This document shows, in pieces, positions 41,350 through 49,397 of a stretch of 64,000 bases of DNA. Position numbers and translations under genes: made by a program. The DNA comes from Xenorhabdus sp. IM139775 (GTDB taxonomy: Bacteria > Pseudomonadota > Gammaproteobacteria > Enterobacterales > Enterobacteriaceae): assembly GCF_028598745.1 (NCBI RefSeq), contig NZ_JAQRFK010000005.1, positions 22,970 to 86,969 of the forward strand, read 5' to 3'. The notes beneath the pieces are model-generated. The model searched no databases and was not told where the DNA came from. It saw only the letters and a list, made by a program, of their open reading frames with translations. The stretch's first letter is position 1. Each line of letters begins with the position of its first letter.

Positions 41350-42270
41350 ATGACAACGAATATTGAACTGAGACACTTGCGTTATTTTATTGCTGTTGCC
41401 GAAGCGTTGCATTTTGGACGTGCAGCAGAACGGTTGAATATCTCACAACCACCACTAAGCCAACAGATCCAAGCGCTGGAAGCAAATATCAATGCCCGGT
41501 TACTGGCACGTAATAACAGAAATGTCAATTTAACCCCCGCCGGACGCATGTTCCTTCAGGAGGCATATCAAATCATTGCTCAAGTTGATGCTGCTGCAAC
41601 CAAAGCGGCCAGAATGCAGCAGGGAGAGTTAGGGGAGATATCTATTGGCTTTACCTCCACCACACCTTTTATGCAGAAAGTAACACTGAGCTTACGTCAA
41701 TTTCGGGAACGTTACCCAGATGTAGCCATTCATATGCACCAAATGAATACCAAACAGCAAATAGCCCCTTTGCAGACGGGTAGAATTGATATAGGGATTA
41801 TGCGTAATACATCATTGCCCGATAATCTGGAACACCAGTTACTCTTTCGGGAGCGTTTTATGTTGGCCGTATATGATGATCATCCTCTGCTGAAATACGC
41901 CAGTGACGGTGTTGATTTGGAAATGCTCTCTGATTATCCACTGGTGTTTTTTGAGCGTGATGTGGGAACTGCATTGTATGATGAAATTATTTCTTTACTG
42001 GCCAATGTAGGCGTAGTTCCGACAATTTCTCAAGAAGCAGGGGAAGCAATGACAATACTAGGATTGGTTGCGGCAGGTTTAGGCGTAAGCATCATTACGG
42101 AATCCTTTACCCGAATGAAATTAGACGGCGTTCAATACCTGCCTTTGGCAACCAATCCCGCATATTCTGAAGTGTGGTTGGTTAAACATAAAAACTGCAA
42201 TAACAGCGCGGCGGCAGATCGTTTAACTCACCTTCTAATCTCAAATATTGTGGAAGAGACTGATAGATAA
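41350..42270 (+). CDS. ynfL: YnfL, LysR-type regulator
   Basis: The 306-residue LTTR has an N-terminal winged HTH (FGRAAERLNISQPPLSQQIQALE) and a periplasmic-binding-like effector domain. It is divergent from ynfM with a 132-base gap, which probably holds the operator. The inducer is not known. Confidence 0.92.
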   Translation: MTTNIELRHLRYFIAVAEALHFGRAAERLNISQPPLSQQIQALEANINARLLARNNRNVNLTPAGRMFLQEAYQIIAQVDAAATKAARMQQGELGEISIGFTSTTPFMQKVTLSLRQFRERYPDVAIHMHQMNTKQQIAPLQTGRIDIGIMRNTSLPDNLEHQLLFRERFMLAVYDDHPLLKYASDGVDLEMLSDYPLVFFERDVGTALYDEIISLLANVGVVPTISQEAGEAMTILGLVAAGLGVSIITESFTRMKLDGVQYLPLATNPAYSEVWLVKHKNCNNSAAADRLTHLLISNIVEETDR

Positions 42271-42876
42271 GGTTGTTCATCAAAAGTAATCATCACGATA
42301 AGTTCGTGTTAAAGATCACATTTCTATTCCAAACGGATTTCCCTGATCTCGGTTTCCGGGGACGTCCTGCTGTTGGATTGAAAATAGATAACGAAGGGTG
42401 GCAGTTTCTATGTATCCGCATTAACGAAGGAAGTATGGTTATCGGGCTGCGTGATTTGAGCTGTCATCTCGTCGTTGAAGAACAATTCGCATTCTCTGTA
42501 TTTCAGCGTCATGCTTTCTTGGATTGCATTGTCGATGAGATTGATAACTTCTTTGAATGACTTTCTGTCAAACTTTCTGCCAAGCAGATAACACAGCGCT
42601 CACTTCCCGGTTATAGCCAACAAGTTGATATTGTGGCTACCCAATTTGATAATACAGGTACACTTCCAGCCGCAGCCTTAATTAAGCAAGCACTGTATAA
42701 CGGTGAATTACTGATCGAACTTATGCAAGGATAATGCTCATCAGGCAAAACATTGCGCTAACGCAAGCCCTGTCTCAAACACATCGCCTACACTCTAAAC
42801 CTGCTCGTCAAAGAAAGTAACTAAAGAGAGTAACTGGTTTATCTGCCCTGTATTATGGAAAACGGAAAATGAATTT
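42271..42876. other. gene-free stretch with coding remnants
   Basis: E. coli has mlc (dgsA) near here; it is not present in this gap. About 600 bases carry no intact gene. On the minus strand about 42390-42570 there is a protein-like frame interrupted by stops, and on the plus strand 42565-42734 a 57-codon frame ends properly at TAA without a start (ending ALIKQALYNGELLIELMQG). Both look like decayed genes of unknown family. Confidence 0.35.
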
Positions 42877-43545
42877 ATGTTAACGCGCTTATTTGTTACA
42901 GGCACGGATACCAACATCGGTAAAACAGTTGTTACCCGCGCATTATTGCAACTCTTTAATCGTGAAGGAGCAACCGCAGTAGGATATAAACCTATTGCGG
43001 TAGAGAAACAAAAAACTCCGGAGGGAATACGTAATCGTGATGCCTTAGTCATACATCAATCTTCACCGGTACAAGTGGATTATGAAGAAATAAATCCTGT
43101 TATTTGGGAAAACAATTACGAAGAAGAAAATCGTGCTGATTTCACTCAAATGACAAAAGGTTTAAGAAATTTAGGACATAAAGCAGATCGCGTCATCATA
43201 GAAGGTAATGGTGGCTGGCGTATGTTACTGGAAGATGAAGCGTTTTATTCTGATTGGGTTGTGCAAGAAAAACTGCCTGTCATTTTAGTCGTCGGTATTC
43301 AGGCGGGTTGTGTTAATCATGCCATTCTCACAGCGCAATCCATTATTAATGATGGTGTACCTCTGATTGGTTGGATTGCTAACCGCATCAATCCAGGACT
43401 CGCACATTATGCCAAGATACTGGACAGGTTACGGCATCATATTCCGGCTCCACAGTTAGGGGAAATTCCTTATCTTTTAAGGCCAGAAGAACGCGACTTA
43501 TCATGCTATCTGGATGTTTCGGCAATATCCGTGTTTGATAATTAG
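42877..43545 (+). CDS. bioD2: Dethiobiotin synthetase paralogue (BioD2)
   Basis: The 222-residue ATPase matches E. coli YnfK, a BioD homologue. The P-loop is GTDTNIGKTVV at residues 7-17; YKPIAVEK follows with conserved Lys, then EGNGGWRM. BioD closes the ureido ring of biotin; the role of the second copy in E. coli is accessory. A hairpin terminator follows. Confidence 0.93.
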   Translation: MLTRLFVTGTDTNIGKTVVTRALLQLFNREGATAVGYKPIAVEKQKTPEGIRNRDALVIHQSSPVQVDYEEINPVIWENNYEEENRADFTQMTKGLRNLGHKADRVIIEGNGGWRMLLEDEAFYSDWVVQEKLPVILVVGIQAGCVNHAILTAQSIINDGVPLIGWIANRINPGLAHYAKILDRLRHHIPAPQLGEIPYLLRPEERDLSCYLDVSAISVFDN

Positions 43546-43557
43546 AAAGGGAAACGA

Positions 43558-43582
43558 AAAGGGAGCATGTGATGCTCCCTTT
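43558..43582. terminator. Bidirectional hairpin terminator after bioD2
   Basis: An 11-bp perfect stem (AAAGGGAGCAT / ATGCTCCCTTT) with a 3-base loop lies between bioD2 and the converging DUF1161 gene. Confidence 0.8.
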
Positions 43583-43606
43583 ATAGAAATAATTATAGAA
43601 AGAATG

Positions 43607-43924
43607 TTACTCTTGGCTTTTCTTATCACCTGATGCTTCGTGTGAAGTCGGGCTAGCGCTAGCGTGAGAAGTACGGATATAGACAATCTTTTGCTTACCG
43701 CGATCACAATGACCGACAACTTTTACACTTGTATCGTTGTCTTTAGTTGCTTGATCACTAGGGACTAAATCAAGTCTAAAATCCTTTTGCGAAACACCAT
43801 TGTTAATGATTTTCTGCGCAATTTCTTCTTTCAGGCTTTCACACGTTATTGTTTGTGAAGCTTGCACTGCAAGGGGAGAAAGCGCGAAAAACAAGGCTCC
43901 AGTCAGTAGGATCTTTTTCACCAT
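43607..43924 (-). CDS. DUF1161 periplasmic protein
   Basis: A 105-residue exported protein: signal peptide MVKKILLTGALFFALSPLAVQA, then the DUF1161 pattern CESLKEEIAQKIINNGV with a second Cys in VVGHCDRGKQKIVY, which likely forms a disulfide. A Ser/His-rich tail follows. Function unknown. It lies just downstream of ynfB. Confidence 0.8.
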   Translation of the reverse strand: MVKKILLTGALFFALSPLAVQASQTITCESLKEEIAQKIINNGVSQKDFRLDLVPSDQATKDNDTSVKVVGHCDRGKQKIVYIRTSHASASPTSHEASGDKKSQE

Positions 43925-43957
43925 TATCTCCTTATCTTGATGTCGGTGTTGAATTTT

Positions 43958-44317
43958 TCAAGGATTAACCGGGCGACCTGTATTTATATCCAAACAACGT
44001 TTTGTGCTCGGTTCCCAATAAACATTAATGTTGGCACTTTTTAAACAGGCTTCACGATTATCAACTTCTATTTCATACTTATCAAACTCTTTCTCTCTGC
44101 GCTTGTCCACCTTTTGACGCAATTTTCTCTGCTCATCCCATTCTTCTTTGCTTTGATGAGCCATTTCTTTGCTCATGGAATTTTCTCCGCCACCATTGAT
44201 GGTCACACACGTACTTTCTGACGTACAAGGCATAGAGAATGCGGGTATTTGCCAGAAGAGAGAAAACAGTAGGGTAATCGCAAAAGCACCTTTAACAATC
44301 AAAGAACGAATGTTCAT
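43958..44317 (-). CDS. ynfB: YnfB, DUF1283 exported protein
   Basis: A 119-residue protein with a signal peptide and the DUF1283 signature (LRQKVDKRREKEFDKYE, DNREACLKSANINVYWEPSTKRCLD). It matches E. coli YnfB. Function unknown. The start at 44317 is preferred to 44350, since the signal peptide begins there and AAAGGGG lies 7 bases upstream. Confidence 0.87.
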   Translation of the reverse strand: MNIRSLIVKGAFAITLLFSLFWQIPAFSMPCTSESTCVTINGGGENSMSKEMAHQSKEEWDEQRKLRQKVDKRREKEFDKYEIEVDNREACLKSANINVYWEPSTKRCLDINTGRPVNP

Positions 44318-44433
44318 ATTGAAACCCCTTTCACTAGTGTCATTTATCAAACGCCAAGATTAAATAATATGCCAAAATTGTTGAACACTTCCTTACTCCC
44401 TTTGCTATAGGAGAGCAAGGAAGTCTCACAAGA

Positions 44434-45180
44434 TTAGCCTCTATATATGCTTAATCCCGCATATGATTGGCAAACCGGCATCATCTCCAATGTATTAACA
44501 TTGACACGAGAGGGCAGGTTAGCAACCCAAAAAACCGTTTCTGCAATATCGTCGGCTGTTAAGGCATCAGTACCTTCATAAGTTTTATCAACTTTTTCCT
44601 TATTACCTTTAAAGCGAACCTGAGAAAATTCAGTTCCGCCAACCAGCCCGGGTTCAATGTCAGTGACTCGGATGTTCTTTCCGTGTAAGTCAGATCTCAA
44701 CCCTAAACTGAATTGTTTGACAAAGGCTTTAGTGGCACCGTATACATTGCCGCCGGCATAAGGCCAATTCGCTGCGGTGGAACCAATATTAATAATATGT
44801 CCGTGGTTGGCTTGTACCATATTAGGCAACAAAGCTCGGGTCATGTTCACTAATCCTTTAGTATTGGTATCAATCATGGTTTCCCAGTCATCAGGGTTAG
44901 CTTGATATGCAGGCTCCAACCCCAATGCAAGCCCGGCATTATTCACCAGAGCGTCTACATTACGCAGGGTGTCGGGTAATTGTTGAACCGCCTGCTCAAT
45001 TGCGGTGCGATCTCTCACATCAAGTTGGATGGGGTGGAAGTTTTCTCCCAATTCGCTTTTCAACTTAGCTAATCGATCCTTACGGCGCCCTGTTGCAATG
45101 ACGACAGAACCCTGCTTGATAAATTTTTTTGCAATTGCTTCACCGAAACCTGAAGTTGCTCCTGTCACAAAAACAATCAT
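44434..45180 (-). CDS. ydfG: YdfG, SDR 3-hydroxy acid dehydrogenase
   Basis: A 248-residue short-chain dehydrogenase near identical in pattern to E. coli YdfG: TGATSGFGEAIA, NNAGLALG, the Ser in INIGSTA and the YGATK motif. YdfG oxidises L-allo-threonine and serine and reduces malonic semialdehyde with NADP(H). It is the backbone gene nearest to dif in this window. Confidence 0.94.
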   Translation of the reverse strand: MIVFVTGATSGFGEAIAKKFIKQGSVVIATGRRKDRLAKLKSELGENFHPIQLDVRDRTAIEQAVQQLPDTLRNVDALVNNAGLALGLEPAYQANPDDWETMIDTNTKGLVNMTRALLPNMVQANHGHIINIGSTAANWPYAGGNVYGATKAFVKQFSLGLRSDLHGKNIRVTDIEPGLVGGTEFSQVRFKGNKEKVDKTYEGTDALTADDIAETVFWVANLPSRVNVNTLEMMPVCQSYAGLSIYRG

Positions 45181-45426
45181 AACTATCCTCTTATCTGCAA
45201 ATTATTATCGTTAATACCTATATTAGTAGAAAAAGTTGTTTCTCATTAGTCAAGGCTAAATTATTGACTTGTGGTTAATTATTTGTTTTAAAAGGAAGTT
45301 ATTTCTTTATGTGATGGGGTGGTTAAAATGGCCCGCCAAGTGCGAGCCTGAAAGATCAGTATTTGATAAAATTATCACGAGTCAGCCCGGAACTTACACA
45401 TATACGATGATATGAATATATGAACC

Positions 45427-45738
45427 TTAGATTCTGATGGGTTTTCTCGTCAGGACTTTTACGAACGCAGGTACAAAGACAGCAATGTAAAATAGGGGAA
45501 CAAACAACATCCCAATAGCGATTAACATTATCCCGATGGAAAGCATTATCGCCACCGTGCTATCAGGTGAGGTTATATTCATTAAACCTTCTGATAATCC
45601 TACCAAGAATTCTTTTCCTTGCAGCTTTGCATAAAGCCATGAAGCACCGACAAGAACGGTTCCTAACCAAAATGAAATCCAACATATTGCTGATGTAAAG
45701 GGGATTGAATTGTTTCTCATTCTTTGCCTTTTATTCAT
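45427..45738 (-). CDS. Small inner-membrane protein
   Basis: A 103-residue protein with two or three membrane helices (about 15-38, 58-80 and 80-98) and basic ends (N-terminal MNKRQRMRNN, C-terminal RKPIRI). No family recognised. A GGCAAAG-type site is near the start. It lies alone between ydfG and dif. Confidence 0.55.
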   Translation of the reverse strand: MNKRQRMRNNSIPFTSAICWISFWLGTVLVGASWLYAKLQGKEFLVGLSEGLMNITSPDSTVAIMLSIGIMLIAIGMLFVPLFYIAVFVPAFVKVLTRKPIRI

Positions 45739-45860
45739 TAAATGACTGACAGTAAAGGATACCCGTACTATTATCCATTTTCGGCGTTAAATGACTATAC
45801 TCATCTAGCGTGATCATGAGGGAATTTAATTTCATGATGTATCAAATTACTTTTTTCTAA

Positions 45861-46178
45861 ATCTGGGAGTATTTCCACATAAGTTACTTATCAATTTCGG
45901 ATGTCAGAAAGCAAATAGATGTCATTGATTCTCAGTTGGTTAAGTTGATTGCTCAACGTGGGGAATGTGTTAAGGCTGCGGCTGCATTTAAAAAGGATAC
46001 TCAGGATGTTAAAGCGCCGGACAGGGTTCAACAGGTTATTGATAAGGTGAGTATTCTTGCGGAGGAATACGGTTTATCTCAGGAAATTATCCAAAAGGTT
46101 TACCGTTCCATGATCGATGCTTTCATAGATTTCGAGATAAAACAGCATCAGTTTATCAATCAAACCGAAGAAAAATAA
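45861..46178 (+). CDS. Chorismate mutase-like AroQ domain, start unclear
   Basis: The frame encodes a type II (AroQ) chorismate mutase helix: SISDVRKQIDVIDSQLVKLIAQRGECVKAAAAFK, here with the conserved Arg, Lys and Asp positions (DVRKQID, LIAQR, VKAPDRV). It is about 95 residues, a full-length monofunctional domain. The first AUG/GUG/UUG in frame (TTG at 45936) would remove the first helix; upstream codons are ATC, ATA or ATT only. Either a rare start codon is used or the 5' end is frameshifted (an ATGATGTATCAA at 45836 is in another frame). Confidence 0.55.
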   Translation: MWEYFHISYLSISDVRKQIDVIDSQLVKLIAQRGECVKAAAAFKKDTQDVKAPDRVQQVIDKVSILAEEYGLSQEIIQKVYRSMIDAFIDFEIKQHQFINQTEEK

Positions 46179-46205
46179 GTCAGGTAAATTGGAGGTAGTG
46201 AAAGT

Positions 46206-46430
46206 ATGCGTGTTCGGTGTTCTGCTAGGTTGCTCATCGTCAATTCGTCTGGGCAAGTGTTGTTGTTTCGTTTTGTACACACAAACGATGCGTTGGTAGG
46301 GCAGTCTTATTGGGCTACTCCTGGTGGTGGTGTTGAACATGGCGAATCTTTTGAACAGGCTGCTGTCAGAGAGCTGAAAGAAGAAACTGGTATTCTTCGG
46401 GACAATGTCGGGCAATCTGTTTTGCAATAA
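46206..46430 (+). pseudogene. NUDIX hydrolase, truncated at dif
   Basis: The first 74 residues have a complete Nudix box, [24 protein letters not shown] split as G-x5-E-x7-REL-x2-E-E-T-G. The protein stops shortly after, where family members continue for another 60-80 residues. The stop is 7 bases before the dif site. Probably non-functional. Confidence 0.75.
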
Positions 46431-46437
46431 CGTTATT

Positions 46438-46465
46438 GGTTCGCACAATCTATATTATGTTAAAT
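46438..46465 (+). other. dif: dif site (XerCD chromosome dimer resolution)
   Basis: The 28-base sequence has the XerC arm GGTTCGCACAA, the centre TCTATA and the XerD arm TTATGTTAAAT. Against E. coli dif it differs at 3 of 28 positions (4, 9 and 13); the XerD arm is identical. It lies beyond ydfG in the same order as on the E. coli map, and on the expected side of the Ter sites. XerC/XerD resolve dimers here under FtsK control. Confidence 0.92.
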
Positions 46466-46545
46466 TAAATAACAACTCTACATAGGAAGCCTAATAAGTT
46501 ATCTCTAACCTCTAACATTATAAATTTGCCCTTCTCTTCTTCTTT

Positions 46546-46683
46546 TCAGGATCGAAAGATATTGGGGACATCACCAAACCCCAGACTGTAACCACCAAAT
46601 ACAATCTCGGCATGTTCTGTATAAATGGCCCGTGTATACACAACAGGTCCAGTAACCATATGCTTCCGTTCTACCTGCAAAAA
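46546..46683 (-). pseudogene. Open fragment in frame after the thioredoxin stop
   Basis: Directly after the thioredoxin TGA, the same minus-strand frame stays open for 45 codons (including VTGPVVYTRAIYTEHAEIVF) to a TGA at 46546. An ATG at 46659 could start a 37-residue peptide. The family is not recognised; it may be the end of a lost gene. Confidence 0.3.
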
Positions 46684-47004
46684 TCACAGATTACTTGAAA
46701 CCAAATTTTTAAACTGTGATAAAGAAGCCACGCCGACCAAAGAATCAACAGGCTGCCCATTCTTGTAAACTAATGTTGTCGGGATACTGCGGATACCGTA
46801 CTTCATTGCAACTTCATGTGCCTCATCAATATTGATCTCAGCGAAAGTAGCAGTTTCTTGCATTTCAGCCGAAAGTTGACTGAATATAGGTGCAACCATT
46901 CGACATGGCCCACACCATGGCGCCCAGAATCTCACCACACATACGCCATCTGTACTTATGATATTGTCAAAATTATCTTCAGTTAATTCAATTAAGCTAC
47001 TCAT
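46684..47004 (-). CDS. Thioredoxin
   Basis: A 106-residue thioredoxin with the active site WCGPC in FWAPWCGPCRM and the cis-Pro IRSIPTTLVY. It would be a cytoplasmic disulfide reductase. It is an accessory copy placed next to dif, not the usual trxA by rho. An AGAAACC-type spacer precedes the ATG. Confidence 0.9.
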   Translation of the reverse strand: MSSLIELTEDNFDNIISTDGVCVVRFWAPWCGPCRMVAPIFSQLSAEMQETATFAEINIDEAHEVAMKYGIRSIPTTLVYKNGQPVDSLVGVASLSQFKNLVSSNL

Positions 47005-47240
47005 AGAAACCTCTATCCATTTGATTTATCAGGATCATTAAAAAATCGGTGATATCGAATGCCATCCTAAACCTTTTCAATCATATACTCAATAATTATA
47101 TTGAATATATGATTGTCTTCATTGTTAAACCCAGCAGCTTGATAGTGAAGATATGTCTAAGATTTACAATCTTGAATGCAATGGGTGTATAGATGTAAAG
47201 CTAGCCCAGATGGATCAGCTCCTATTTGTAAATTCACCAT

Positions 47241-47253
47241 GTGACACTGTCAC
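47241..47253. promoter_or_regulatory. matS site right of dif
   Basis: GTGACACTGTCAC fits the MatP consensus fully. It lies about 0.8 kb past dif, in a 270-base gene-free gap between the thioredoxin gene and a broken serine hydrolase. Confidence 0.85.
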
Positions 47254-47275
47254 GAAATATCAATTGAAATTTGAC

Positions 47276-47822
47276 CTAATTTAGCAATATCTCGGCAATC
47301 CTATAACTTAACGCCTGAGTATCAATAACCTCATGATTGCTCAGGACAGCAATAGTTAAATGTGAGTTTGACAAACGTATAAAATAAGCTCTATAACCTG
47401 CCCATTCACCGGGATGTTCTAAACTCGGCTCTGTTAAGTGGTTACAATGCCAACCGACTCAGCCAGTTCCATATAATCAACTAATCCACCACAGTGTGAT
47501 AGATTAAGTGGCGCAGAGTGACGGGTTCCGCATAATGACCTAAATCAGGCAGGAATTTTATGATTGAATCATCTAATGATAAATGACCGTCATTTTCTAA
47601 TAATAGAAGTGCAAGTGCCGTGAATTGTTTTGAAACTGAGGCAATATTAAATACGCTTTCTACTGAAAGTGGTTTACATGATTCTAAACAAGCTAACCCT
47701 ATAGAACCTTGATAAGTTAATCCGTTGTCATATTTAGCCATGTATACAACACCGGGAGCATTTTTATCAAACGATGCTAAAAGCTCATCTAGTGCTTTAA
47801 TGATTTTGGAGTTTTTCTTCAT
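47276..47822 (-). pseudogene. Serine hydrolase (class C beta-lactamase fold), deleted
   Basis: The N-terminal part (47481-47822, 113 codons) has the SVSK nucleophile motif in FNIASVSKQFTALALLLLE, then a stop. Downstream in another frame, the family C-terminus reappears (HPGEWAGYRAYFIRLSN, LTIAVLSNHEV, IAEILLN, stop at 47276). The middle of the protein, with the YxN and KTG-type motifs, is gone. This is a deletion-inactivated gene. Confidence 0.8.
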
Positions 47823-47851
47823 AATTTAGCTAAAACCATTTCCATAAGATA

Positions 47852-48955
47852 TTAATAATTCGCTTTCAACCAGTCGGTATATCCTTTTGCCCCATTACCG
47901 TAATAAGCGTCATTATTTGCATCAACCAATTCAATCCCGTAACGTAGGCGCTCTACCAAATCGGGATTGGAAATAAACGGGCGCCCAAAGGCAACTGCAT
48001 CAACCTTACCTTCCGCGCGACGGGAAATTGCCATTTCAAGGTCATAGCTGTTATTGCCGATATAAGCGCCGTCAAATAATGACCTGAGTATATCCAGATC
48101 AATACCTTCAGGAACATTGCGGCTTTTTCCTGTCGTTCCTTCAACAAAATGGAGATAAGCCAGCTTGAATTGATTTAGTTGCTGAATCAAATAGCGATAA
48201 GTTGTCATTACTTGACTATCAAGTGGCGTGTTTCCTACCTCTGTTGTGACTGGGGATAATCTAATACCTATTCGACCACCACCCCAAATATGGGATATAG
48301 CTTCGACAATTTCGAGAATCAATCTTGTCCGGTTCTCAATTGAACCCCCGTATTGATCGTTACGATGGTTAGTTGAATCACGTAAGAATTGTTCCAACAG
48401 ATAATTGTTAGCAGCATGGACTTCTACACCATCGAATCCTGCACGTTTAGCACATTCTGCCGCATGCCGATATTGTTCGATAATATCCGGGATTTCATCG
48501 GTTCTAAGCGCTCGTGGCATAGAGGCTGCTTCAACACCGTCACGGGTATAAACGCTACCATCTGCTTTAATCGCAGATGGTGCTACCGGCGCTTCTCCAT
48601 TTGGTTGAAGATCAACGTGTGAGCAACGACCGACATGCCACAACTGCGTTACAATTTTACCACCAGCAGCGTGAACAGCATCCGTCACTTTTTTCCACCC
48701 TGCTACCTGATCTGCTGTCCAGATACCGGGCGTCATGGCATAACCGCGTCCTTGTGCTGAAATATTGGTTGCTTCTGAAATGATTAAACCGGCACTCGCG
48801 CGCTGAACATAATATGTGACATTAAGTTCGGTCGGGACACCCTCTTCATTCATGCGACCACGGGTTAAAGGTGCCATAACAATACGATTGGCCAGTTCAA
48901 TTTCGCCTAATTTGGTTGGTGAGAACAGATCGGTTCGAGTACTATTATCAGTCAT
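47852..48955 (-). CDS. Old yellow enzyme family reductase (NemA-like)
   Basis: A 367-residue FMN-dependent ene-reductase. Family blocks are ANRIVMAPLTRGRM, ISEATNISAQGRGY, QLWHVGRCSH (His of the substrate pair), GFDGVEVHAANNYLLEQFL and AFGRPFISNPDLV. It reduces activated alkenes, nitro compounds or nitrate esters with NADPH. The ATG at 48955 is preferred over 48967. A GrpB remnant and a LysR gene lie on the other strand upstream. Confidence 0.9.
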   Translation of the reverse strand: MTDNSTRTDLFSPTKLGEIELANRIVMAPLTRGRMNEEGVPTELNVTYYVQRASAGLIISEATNISAQGRGYAMTPGIWTADQVAGWKKVTDAVHAAGGKIVTQLWHVGRCSHVDLQPNGEAPVAPSAIKADGSVYTRDGVEAASMPRALRTDEIPDIIEQYRHAAECAKRAGFDGVEVHAANNYLLEQFLRDSTNHRNDQYGGSIENRTRLILEIVEAISHIWGGGRIGIRLSPVTTEVGNTPLDSQVMTTYRYLIQQLNQFKLAYLHFVEGTTGKSRNVPEGIDLDILRSLFDGAYIGNNSYDLEMAISRRAEGKVDAVAFGRPFISNPDLVERLRYGIELVDANNDAYYGNGAKGYTDWLKANY

Positions 48956-49031
48956 AATATTGCCCATTTTTAATATTGATATTCATTGTTGTACTATAAC
49001 TTGCTGAATTTCCAAACGGAGAAATGTATGT

Positions 49032-49397
49032 ATGCCGGATAAATTCATTTCCCTTAAGCCACTGATTATGTCTTTTTGTGAAGGCGATCAGAATGAAAGC
49101 CCGTGGGTTAACGCTATTAAACGGACACCGGAACCTATTATTATCGTTCCCTACGATACTCAATGGGATAATATTTACAATGGAGAAAAAAATAAAATTC
49201 AGAAACAATTGCAAGATAAAATTATTAGTATTGCGCATATCGGTTCAACATCCGTGTCTGGTTTACCAGCAAAACCCATTATTGATATCGATTTAATTGT
49301 TGCCGATCCTACCCAAGAAATAGACTACATACCTGCCCTCGAAAAATTAGGTTACGTAAAGTGCTTATCCGAACTGGATTATTCCAAACATGCGTAG
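49032..49397 (+). pseudogene. GrpB/UPF0157 nucleotidyltransferase fragment
   Basis: The N-terminal half of a GrpB-family protein: IVPYDTQWDNIYNGEK and the nucleotidyltransferase motif HIGSTSVSGLPAKPIIDIDL. The frame ends after 121 residues, about 60 short, at the start of the LysR gene. A deletion has joined the two. Confidence 0.75.

Noticed and set aside
42273..42560. 95-codon plus-strand frame after ynfL
   Set aside because: No ribosome site or family resemblance; the opposite strand looks more protein-like but is broken.
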